DNA of 64,000 nucleotides, taken from contig NZ_CP034464.1 in assembly GCF_003955735.1 (NCBI RefSeq), forward strand, positions 3,658,001 through 3,722,000, given 5' to 3'. Both the position numbers and the translations under genes were made by a program. The stretch comes from Undibacterium parvum (GTDB taxonomy: Bacteria; Pseudomonadota; Gammaproteobacteria; Burkholderiales; Burkholderiaceae_D). The notes beneath the pieces were generated by a model that saw nothing but the letters and a program-made list of their open reading frames with translations, was not told the origin of the DNA and ran no database searches. Shown here piece by piece: positions 36,000 to 43,137 of this stretch (positions are counted from its first letter, which is position 1; each line of letters begins with the position of its first letter).

Positions 36000-36647
36000 A
36001 TGGATAAAATATTTTCAGTAAAGGCCGCTACTTTGCTGCTACTTTTCTTGGCGTTTTGTTTGCCTGCGAGTGCCGCTGACGATAAAAAAGCCGGTAAAGA
36101 GCAAGTCAGGCAATTGCAACAAAATCAGCGTAAATTGGAGCAAGAAAAAGCCCAGTTAGTCCAGGAGAAAACTGCACTCGATGTTGAACTCAAGGAGAGT
36201 AAGCTAAAACTCGATGACAGCAAGCGCAGTGCCGATGCGGCCAGTCGTCAACGTGCCAGTCTCAGTAAAGAGTTAGAGGCTGCCAATGCGAGTAAGGCTG
36301 CGCTCATTACAAAAATCGCGGAAACCGAGCAAAGCCTCAATGCTGCAGAGAAAAAACTTGCCGATGCAAATAGCCTTATCCAAAAAATGGAGATCGCCAA
36401 AACACAGCTTGATAGTAATTTGAACCTGAGGTCAGAATCCTTAGCAAATTGTGAGTCCAAAAATCAGGCCCAACATCGATATGGTATGGAATTGTTGGAG
36501 AAGTACCAGAATAAAGGCTGTACTAGTGCACTGTTGCAAAAAGAGCCCTTCACCGGACTTAAGCAAGTGCAAATAGAAAACATGCTGGAGCTTTATAGAG
36601 AAAAGTTGGACCAGCAAAAATTGGTGTTAACTTCCCCCGCACTTTAG
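36000..36647 (+). CDS. periplasmic coiled-coil protein of unknown function
   Basis: 215 residues from the ATG at 36000, which has AGGA upstream; an ATG at 35988 overlapping the porin stop (TGATG) is the alternative. A signal peptide (VKAATLLLLFLAFCLPASAAD) is followed by an unbroken heptad-rich coiled coil of about 130 residues (LQQNQRKLEQEKAQLVQEKTAL onward). A C-terminal head has two cysteines (ANCESK, KGCTSALL). Family unknown to me. As last gene of the TPS-Exb-TonB-porin run it may be a periplasmic spacer or chaperone. Confidence 0.75.
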   Translation: MDKIFSVKAATLLLLFLAFCLPASAADDKKAGKEQVRQLQQNQRKLEQEKAQLVQEKTALDVELKESKLKLDDSKRSADAASRQRASLSKELEAANASKAALITKIAETEQSLNAAEKKLADANSLIQKMEIAKTQLDSNLNLRSESLANCESKNQAQHRYGMELLEKYQNKGCTSALLQKEPFTGLKQVQIENMLELYREKLDQQKLVLTSPAL

Positions 36648-36722
36648 CCACACTTTAGCCCAAATGAGCACATCGACTTAGCTGCGATGTGCTCGCTATA
36701 AATTTCAAAGATGGCACCCTTA

Positions 36723-36815
36723 CGGCGCATATTCTACGGCCCATATTCCATGCGCTTCTTCAAGCACATAGGCCTGCAGCCCGCATGGGATATGGGCCTT
36801 GGCGGGGTGCTCATT
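36723..36815. repeat. dispersed palindromic repeat, copy D
   Basis: The arms GGCCCATATTCCATGC (36738-36753) and GCATGGGATATGGGCC (36783-36798) match at 15 of 16 positions. A right flank CTTGGCGGGGTG is identical to copy A. It lies between the coiled-coil gene and gspG. Confidence 0.75.
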
Positions 36816-36873
36816 TGATTCGCCTCATTTTGATTTTGCAGAACCGTAATAGCTCAGCCTCAGATGAAAAAAA

Positions 36874-36909
36874 CGTCATGAGCGCGTCATAAATCTACGT
36901 CACTATATT
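36874..36909 (+). promoter_or_regulatory. Pho-box-like direct repeat and -10 upstream of gspG
   Basis: GTCAT at 36875-36879 and again at 36886-36890 (11-bp period), followed by a GTCAC at 36899 and TATATT at 36904-36909. The site matches the PhoB-like gene's upstream repeat at 19 of 21 positions and points in the same direction relative to its gene. It ends 83 bp before the preferred gspG start. Confidence 0.55.
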
Positions 36910-36977
36910 GGCAACCGACTAACAAATTAATATTTGTGCAGTCTTGCTTAACCATTTTCAGTAAAGATAAAAATCCT

Positions 36978-37433
36978 ATGCCATTCATTGATAAGGCTAA
37001 GCATTTGTCGCAAACGCAGCGTGATCCTCGCACCAGTGTCTCCGGCTTTACTTTGCTGGAGTTACTGGTGGTAATTGTCATCATCGGCTTGCTTGCTGCG
37101 TATGTCGGGCCTAAATATTTTGCGCAATTAGGTAAGTCTGAAGTCACGGTGGCCAAGTCGCAAATTGAATCTTTTGAAAAGGCACTGGATACTTTGCGTC
37201 TGGATGTTGGACGTTATCCTAGTAGTGAAGAGGGCTTGGGATCATTGCTGCTCAAGCCAGCGAGTTCAGAAAAATGGAATGGTCCGTATTTGAAAAAAAA
37301 CGTGCCTCTCGACCCTTGGGGACACGCATACGTGTATCGCTCGCCAGGCAGTAAGGGGGAGTATGAAATTGTCTCGTATGGCAAAGATGGACAGCCAGGC
37401 GGTGTTGGTGAAGATGCGGACATTACAAATTGA
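36978..37433 (+). CDS. gspG: GspG-like major pseudopilin
   Basis: 151 residues from the ATG at 36978; a GTG at 36936 would add 14. The prepilin leader of 23 residues ends in SG before FTLLELLVVIVIIGLLAAYV, with Glu at +5 of the mature protein. The globular part has the GspG C-terminal pattern (YPSSEEGLGSLL, WNGPYLKK, PLDPWGHAYVYRSPG, SYGKDGQPGG, EDADI), including the acidic calcium-site region. GspG polymerises into the T2SS pseudopilus. Processing needs a prepilin peptidase, which is not encoded here. Confidence 0.93.
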   Translation: MPFIDKAKHLSQTQRDPRTSVSGFTLLELLVVIVIIGLLAAYVGPKYFAQLGKSEVTVAKSQIESFEKALDTLRLDVGRYPSSEEGLGSLLLKPASSEKWNGPYLKKNVPLDPWGHAYVYRSPGSKGEYEIVSYGKDGQPGGVGEDADITN

Positions 37434-37481
37434 TGTCTGTGTTGAGGACTATTTTTCTATTTTTGAATTGAGCTTATCGCT

Positions 37482-38687
37482 ATGCAGTTTAATGTACGTG
37501 CTCTTTCGCCCGATCACTTAATTTCTCAACTCACGATAGACGCGCAAGATGAGGTCGACGCGCGTAGGCAGGTAGAGGCGCGTGGATTGTTTGCGGCAAA
37601 AGTTAGCCTTGCTGGTGGTATGTCTAGAGGTCTATCGCTTGGCAAACAAGGATCCGCTAGCAGTAACTTATCCGTGGTACTTTTTAGTCAGGAATTACTG
37701 GCTTTGCTCAATGCTGGCCTAAGTATTGTTGAGGCGCTGGAGGCTTTGCTTGAGAAAGAAAGTAACCAGGGTACGCGTTCCATTTTGGGGCGCTTGCTCA
37801 CTGGTTTGGGTGAGGGTAAGCGTTTTTCTGGCGTGTTGGCGGAACAGCCCGAATTGTTTCCAGCTTTGTATATAGGCATAGTCAAAGCTGCTGAGGGGAC
37901 CAGCGATCTGCCGCGTTCACTGACTCGTTACATCGATTATCAGCAACGCATAGACACCGTGCGCGGCAAAATTGTCAGTGCCATGATCTACCCTATGATC
38001 TTGATGCTGGTAGGCGGCGGCGTGAGTTTTTTCCTGATTGGCTATGTGGTTCCTAAATTTGCCGAAGTCTATAAGGGCGCAGGCCGCGATCTGCCCTGGA
38101 TGTCCAAGATGTTGCTCAGTTGGGGGCAGTTTTCGGGTGCCCATACCAGCCTGTTGTTATCGGCTCTGGGCGTGATAATTGTGCTCGGCTTTCTAACGAT
38201 ACGACAAGTCATAGCGAGTGGAAGTCTTGGCCGCGTGCTGACTAAACTACCGGGTATCGGTGAGCGTATCCGCATTTATGAGTTGTCGCGCCTGTATTTG
38301 ACCATGGGTATGTTGCTCGAAGGTGGTATTTCCATCGTGCCGGCCTTAGAGACTGTGCAGGGCATGGTGTCACTCAATATCAAGCATGATCTGCAACTGG
38401 CCAAGGAGTCGATACAGTCAGGGATTCCTTTATCGACTGCATTTGAAGAGCATCACCTGACCACGCCTATCTCCTTGCGCATGCTGCGGGTGGGAGAGCG
38501 TTCCGGCGAGATGGGCGCGATGCTGACACAATCTGCGGCCTTTTACGATGGCGAAATTAGTCGTTGGATAGATAGGTTTACCCGCACCTTCGAGCCCTTG
38601 CTGATGGCTGCGATTGGTTTGGTGGTGGGCGCGATCGTGGTGTTGTTATACATGCCTATCTTCGATCTGGCCGGGAGTATGTCATGA
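37482..38687 (+). CDS. gspF: GspF-like inner-membrane platform protein
   Basis: 401 residues with two T2SSF domains and three TM segments (about 165-190, 215-235 and 370-395). Motifs typical of GspF/PilC: LLNAGLSIVEALEALL and the second repeat LLEGGISIVPALETV, ending MAAIGLVVGAIVVLLYMPIFDL. It anchors the assembly ATPase and feeds pseudopilins. Its stop overlaps the gspE start (ATGA). Confidence 0.92.
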   Translation: MQFNVRALSPDHLISQLTIDAQDEVDARRQVEARGLFAAKVSLAGGMSRGLSLGKQGSASSNLSVVLFSQELLALLNAGLSIVEALEALLEKESNQGTRSILGRLLTGLGEGKRFSGVLAEQPELFPALYIGIVKAAEGTSDLPRSLTRYIDYQQRIDTVRGKIVSAMIYPMILMLVGGGVSFFLIGYVVPKFAEVYKGAGRDLPWMSKMLLSWGQFSGAHTSLLLSALGVIIVLGFLTIRQVIASGSLGRVLTKLPGIGERIRIYELSRLYLTMGMLLEGGISIVPALETVQGMVSLNIKHDLQLAKESIQSGIPLSTAFEEHHLTTPISLRMLRVGERSGEMGAMLTQSAAFYDGEISRWIDRFTRTFEPLLMAAIGLVVGAIVVLLYMPIFDLAGSMS

Positions 38688-40408
38688 GCGCGACGCTTAA
38701 CTCTGGTGCTGCCAGCATCGCTGATCCGCTGTCTGCTGTTGGCTTTGCGCTGGATGAGTCGGTACTACAGCCGGCGCACGAATTGGCGCTTAAATCGCAA
38801 CGCCCTATCATCACAGAATTGCAAATCTTGACTGGTATTGATCCACGTCAGTTGGTCCGTTCATTGGCACAAATATTTAATCTCGATGCCATGGAGACTG
38901 TCGATATGTTGGGCTTAGTACCAGCCTTCGATCTGTTTCCCTTGTCGCGCGCCTTACAACGTCATTGTGTCTTGCTGCGCGAAGCTGATGGGAGATTGAT
39001 CGGGGTTCTGTCCGACCCTTTCGATAGCGACCTGCAAACGAGCTTAGATACTTTTGCCAAGTGTCCCTTGCGCTATTGTCTGGCTTTGCAATCGGATATC
39101 CACGCTTATCTGTCTAAGCAAGAGGAATCAGCACGCGCAGTCGATAATTTGGTCAATAGCGCAGCTGAAACCCGGCGCGATGGCAAGACCGCTGCGATCC
39201 TCTCGTTTGCCTCAGTCTCTGAGGCCGCCAGTCCCGCGGTTAAGGTGGTTAACTCCACTCTGTACGATGCTTTAAAAGCCGGCGCTTCAGACATCCATCT
39301 GGAGAGCACTGCGACCGGTTTGGCAGTGAAGTATAGAGTCGATGGGGTACTTGATCATGCCACCTCCGTCAACGGGATCGAGGTCGCAGAACAAATTGTG
39401 TCGCGCATAAAAGTGTTGGCTGAATTAGATATTGCTGAGCGCAGGGTGCCACAGGACGGCAGTTTTCGGGTCGAGGCGGGCGGCCGTGAAATCGATTTGC
39501 GAGTTTCTATCATGCCGAGTATTCACGGTGAAGATGCGGTGATCCGTATCTTGGATAAGCGCGCCATGATAGAGGCGTATGGCGCATTGACGCTAGAAGC
39601 GTTAGGTTTTGATACTGCATCTTTGCTGACACTGCGCGGTTTGGCGGAGGAGGCCTATGGCATGCTGTTGGTGACAGGGCCGACCGGTTCTGGCAAAACT
39701 ACCACGCTGTATGCCGCCCTGACTGAGATTCACAATGGCCGCGATAAGATCATCACCATCGAGGATCCGGTGGAGTATCAGCTTCCCGGTATTTTGCAGA
39801 TTCCTGTGAACGAAAAAAAAGGACTGACTTTCGCCAAAGGCCTGCGCTCCATCCTACGTCACGATCCGGATAAAATCATGGTGGGCGAGATACGGGATAA
39901 AGAAACGGCCGAAATAGCCGTGCAATCGGCGCTTACCGGCCACTTGGTGCTAACTACTGTGCATGCGAATAACGTGTTCGACGTGTTTGGTCGATTCACC
40001 CATATGGGCATCGATCCGTATGCCTTCGTTTCAGCCTTGAATGGGATCTGGGCGCAACGTCTGGTGCGTTTAAATTGCCCGCATTGTGCAACAGCCTATC
40101 TGCCTAGCGATTACGATCTGGCGCGCGTCAATCTACAACGCCAGAACGTTGGCGATTATCTGTTTAAGCGTGGCGTTGGCTGTGGAGATTGTCGTGGAAC
40201 TGGCTATAAAGGACGTCGCGCAATTGCCGAGATTCTTACTTTGAACGATGAGATCCGCGAACTGGTGATAGAAAAAAGCCCTATCCGGCATATTAAGGAG
40301 GCCGCTCGCTTAAATGGCACGCGCAGCTTGCGTGAGGCTGCACTCGATTTGGTAAAAATGGGTGAGACAACTCTGGACGAAATTAAACGGGTCACTTTGC
40401 ATGCGTAA
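38684..40408 (+). CDS. gspE: GspE/PilB-type secretion ATPase
   Basis: 574 residues. The N-terminal GspE domain (about 20-140) is followed by the ATPase core: Walker A GPTGSGKTT (about 331), Asp box and His box (IMPSIHGEDAVIRIL; GLRSILRHDPDKIMVGEIRD) and Walker B region, arginine fingers, and a four-Cys zinc site (NCPHC, CGDC at about 465 and 500). It powers pseudopilus extension. It overlaps gspF by four bases and the PilM-like gene by eight. Confidence 0.94.
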   Translation: MSATLNSGAASIADPLSAVGFALDESVLQPAHELALKSQRPIITELQILTGIDPRQLVRSLAQIFNLDAMETVDMLGLVPAFDLFPLSRALQRHCVLLREADGRLIGVLSDPFDSDLQTSLDTFAKCPLRYCLALQSDIHAYLSKQEESARAVDNLVNSAAETRRDGKTAAILSFASVSEAASPAVKVVNSTLYDALKAGASDIHLESTATGLAVKYRVDGVLDHATSVNGIEVAEQIVSRIKVLAELDIAERRVPQDGSFRVEAGGREIDLRVSIMPSIHGEDAVIRILDKRAMIEAYGALTLEALGFDTASLLTLRGLAEEAYGMLLVTGPTGSGKTTTLYAALTEIHNGRDKIITIEDPVEYQLPGILQIPVNEKKGLTFAKGLRSILRHDPDKIMVGEIRDKETAEIAVQSALTGHLVLTTVHANNVFDVFGRFTHMGIDPYAFVSALNGIWAQRLVRLNCPHCATAYLPSDYDLARVNLQRQNVGDYLFKRGVGCGDCRGTGYKGRRAIAEILTLNDEIRELVIEKSPIRHIKEAARLNGTRSLREAALDLVKMGETTLDEIKRVTLHA

Positions 40409-41303
40409 TTTTTTTAAGGAGGGCAAGGCTAGCCTGACAATACAGATCTCGCAGCAAGGTGTAAAGCTGACACGTGAGCGCGGCTGGTGGCCTAGACGTA
40501 GCGAAGTTTTGGCAGATCATGCGTGGCGGGACAGCGCGCTTGAAAACTCTATGGTGTCAGTTACAAATCTGATTGCTACACGCTTACCTCAGATTTTGCT
40601 TGAGACTGAATGTAAAAAAATGCCGCTTACCGTGGTTTTTTCCGATGCTTGTTTTCGTATGTGGATGGTCACTCCGCCGCAAAATGTCTCTAGTTTTTCA
40701 GATTGTCAGGCCGCCGCGTCTTTGCGCTTTCTTTCCTTGTATGGTGAGACCACGAACGATTGGGAAATCGCTGCCGATTGGGATGCTGCCTTGCCGTTTC
40801 TTGCCTGTGCGTTGCAGCGCTCGCTGCTGCAGGCGGTGCGCGAGGTCGCTCAGGAATTTCAGCTTACTTTACTCGATGTTTTGCCACAGTTCACCTGGCA
40901 CTGGAATCGTTGGCGCAAACAAATTGCTGCAGGCGCTTGGTTCGCGGTACTTAATCAGCAGGAATTGACACTCGCGATCATCGCGCAAAATCGCATACTG
41001 ACGCTGCGCTCTATCAATTTGACGGCCGCTAGTCATGAGAATAAAACCTGGTTGTGCCAGTACCTAAAACGCGAGTCCTTACGTTTGAACTTGCCACAGC
41101 CGACGCAGTTGCAAGTATGTGGCGCGGTGCCGGATGCCTGGCTAGTGGCGACCGATGGCAGCGTGTTATGCAGCCGACTCGATAGCGTGGATTTAATCAG
41201 GACTAAAGTTGAGCTGGTGGAGACCCAGATTCAAGCTTCAAAAGAGGTCTACCGAGTTTTACCCGCCACATCAGAAACAAGTTTGCGAAGGAAGCAGGGA
41301 TGA
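40401..41303 (+). CDS. PilM/GspL-cytoplasmic-domain-like protein
   Basis: 300 residues from the ATG at 40401; a GTG at 40362 is inside gspE. No TM segment. The position between gspE and a PilN-like gene, and the alternating short strands (LTIQISQQGVKLTRER, LTVVFSDACFRMWMV, AWFAVLNQQELTLAII), fit the actin-like cytoplasmic fold of PilM or GspL. Identity is mainly by context, as the sequence is divergent. It would link the ATPase to the membrane PilN/PilO-like proteins. Confidence 0.6.
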   Translation: MRNFFKEGKASLTIQISQQGVKLTRERGWWPRRSEVLADHAWRDSALENSMVSVTNLIATRLPQILLETECKKMPLTVVFSDACFRMWMVTPPQNVSSFSDCQAAASLRFLSLYGETTNDWEIAADWDAALPFLACALQRSLLQAVREVAQEFQLTLLDVLPQFTWHWNRWRKQIAAGAWFAVLNQQELTLAIIAQNRILTLRSINLTAASHENKTWLCQYLKRESLRLNLPQPTQLQVCGAVPDAWLVATDGSVLCSRLDSVDLIRTKVELVETQIQASKEVYRVLPATSETSLRRKQG

Positions 41304-41851
41304 AGAGTTCGCAAATAAATTTTGCACCACGTAGTTGGCATCGCAGCTTCCTGCAGATAGCCCCGATTACCTGGCTACTGGGTGTGCTGGGATTGATTTC
41401 TTGCGCAGCCGCGTTACTGATGGCCGCCTCACAAATGCAGGAAAACGAAAAACTAACACTGAGCTTGTATAAGCTGCAGCAGCAATTACTAGTGGGGCGT
41501 TCGATTAAGCCTCAAGCTGTACAAACCATCATCCCAGAAGCGCAGGTAAATGCGATCAATGCCGCAGTGTTACAGCTAAATTTACCCTGGAGTGATTTGT
41601 TTGACGCCATGGAGGCGGCAACTCCAGCGTCGATAGCGGTATTAGCAGTTGAGCCGGATGCAAAAAAACACCTGATCAAAGGCACTGCAGAAGCGAAAAA
41701 TGCCAGTGAGATGATCGCTTACATAGAACGACTCAAACGTCAGAATTTCTTTGCACGCGTGGCACTGAGTAAGCACGAGACCAATGAGCAAGATGCAAAT
41801 CGCCCTGTGCGTTTTCAATTCGAAGCCCAGTGGACGGGGCTCGCTGAATGA
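41300..41851 (+). CDS. PilN-like inner-membrane assembly protein
   Basis: 183 residues. A short cytoplasmic N-terminus (NFAPRSWHRSF, PilN-like) is followed by one TM (WLLGVLGLISCAAALLMAAS), a coiled coil, then a ferredoxin-like domain with WSDLFDAMEAATPASIAVLAVEPD, typical of PilN/GspL C-terminal domains. It overlaps both neighbours by ATGA. Confidence 0.7.
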   Translation: MKSSQINFAPRSWHRSFLQIAPITWLLGVLGLISCAAALLMAASQMQENEKLTLSLYKLQQQLLVGRSIKPQAVQTIIPEAQVNAINAAVLQLNLPWSDLFDAMEAATPASIAVLAVEPDAKKHLIKGTAEAKNASEMIAYIERLKRQNFFARVALSKHETNEQDANRPVRFQFEAQWTGLAE

Positions 41852-42468
41852 ATACACTAATGCTGTCGAAATTCAATTTCTATCTTTTGCGAACACGTTT
41901 TTTGTTCAGACGCTTAAGCTGGAGTTTGATTGTCGCCTTACTCGTTTGTCTGCTCGCAGTTTTAATTTTAGTGGGCTTTATTCCTCACCTAAAACAGCAA
42001 TTAGTAAAGCTCAATATCGAGCAACAAGTTGCCAAATCTGATTTGCAGAAGACTGCATTAGCAAGGCCTATCGTTCCGGTATTGTCGGTCTCAGAACAAA
42101 ATAGAGCGAAATTTTTTGATGTTTTAGGAGAGACAGCTTACGCGGAGCAACAGGTGAAAACCTTATTCACAATTGCCGAGTCGCTTGGACTTAGTCTGAA
42201 TCAAGGCGAGTACAAATCTAACTTCGATAAAAATAGCAATACTTATGTGTACCAAATTCAGCTGCCTGTAAAAGGCCCTTATTTGGTGATACGTCAGTTT
42301 TGCGAAAAAACCTTGTTGGCAATACCTTTTGCCTCCTTGGATGAAATGAGCTTTAAACGCGAGGCTATAGGTAGCAATATCCTGGAAGCTAAATTACGTT
42401 TTAGTCTGTATTTGGGGGACCTCGTACCTAAGCAAAGCGGGCATGAGAAAGGAGCGGTGCCAGAATGA
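41848..42468 (+). CDS. PilO/GspM-like inner-membrane assembly protein
   Basis: 206 residues with one TM (WSLIVALLVCLLAVLILVGFI) after a 25-residue cytoplasmic tail, a coiled coil and a periplasmic ferredoxin-like domain (TYVYQIQLPVKGPYLVIRQF). The topology and order after the PilN-like gene suggest PilO/GspM. Sequence identity to canonical families looks low. Confidence 0.65.
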   Translation: MNTLMLSKFNFYLLRTRFLFRRLSWSLIVALLVCLLAVLILVGFIPHLKQQLVKLNIEQQVAKSDLQKTALARPIVPVLSVSEQNRAKFFDVLGETAYAEQQVKTLFTIAESLGLSLNQGEYKSNFDKNSNTYVYQIQLPVKGPYLVIRQFCEKTLLAIPFASLDEMSFKREAIGSNILEAKLRFSLYLGDLVPKQSGHEKGAVPE

Positions 42469-43055
42469 AGTTCAGACATATTCTGATGCTAGTCGCTGTT
42501 GTGGTGGCGACGTATCTGGCTTTTTTTGCAGATAAAACGCCAGAAACTGAGGTGGCAGATGCTGTGCCACGCGGCATACAAACCACAAATCTGGCGCGTC
42601 CTAACGAGCGAGCGGACGTGCCCAAAATAAATGCACAGCAACAAACGCCAACGACACCCCCGGTAAGCCCGAAGCCAGTCGCTAAAAATGGCAAGACGCA
42701 GACTATCTATGCGCTACAAGAACGCGCTGCTTTGATTTCTGATGGCCGTAAAGCGAGTTCTGAAGAGAGCATATTTAATAGCCAAAGCTGGAATCCTCCT
42801 CCACCGCCAGCGCCCAAAGCATCCGAGTTGCCGCGTCCATCGGCTCCGCCTTTAGCATTTACCTATTTGGGAAAGATGAAACAAGATGGTGCTTGGGAAG
42901 TCTATTTAGCGCGCGGTGAAAAGGTTTTTATCGTGCATGCCGACAGCGTCATCGAAGGCGTTTATCAAGTCACTTCTATCTTGCCGCCTACCTTGACACT
43001 GAATTATTTGCCTTTGAAGCAGATGCAGCAACTCAGTATCGGGGGCAACTATTGA
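42465..43055 (+). CDS. PilP/GspC-like protein (HR-domain linker to the secretin)
   Basis: 196 residues. One N-terminal TM (ILMLVAVVVATYLAFF) and a Pro/Ala/Gln-rich linker lead to a small beta domain (PLAFTYLGKMKQDGAWEVYLARG through LPPTLTLNYLPLKQMQQLSIG). This layout is that of GspC/PilP HR domains, which contact the secretin N0 domain. Similar proteins next to secretins in betaproteobacteria are, as I recall, annotated as belonging to a secretion system X. It overlaps the previous gene by ATGA and lies 82 bp before gspD. Confidence 0.6.
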   Translation: MKFRHILMLVAVVVATYLAFFADKTPETEVADAVPRGIQTTNLARPNERADVPKINAQQQTPTTPPVSPKPVAKNGKTQTIYALQERAALISDGRKASSEESIFNSQSWNPPPPPAPKASELPRPSAPPLAFTYLGKMKQDGAWEVYLARGEKVFIVHADSVIEGVYQVTSILPPTLTLNYLPLKQMQQLSIGGNY

Positions 43056-43137
43056 TGCCACTTTGTTCTGCTCTAATTCGCTCAGACATATCCAAATCCA
43101 CTATACATCCTGTAGTTTTACGCACTTTTAAGCATCT

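Larger units (their letters stand above)
36648..36977. other. intergenic region upstream of the secretion operon
   Basis: This 330-bp gap holds palindromic repeat copy D (36723-36815), then a GTCAT direct repeat (36874-36894) and a TATATT that may act as a -10 for the gspG operon. I see no gene. Confidence 0.6.

Noticed and set aside
36689..36892. Open frame at 36689-36892
   Set aside because: It reads through repeat copy D and ends at the GTCAT repeats; no protein character.
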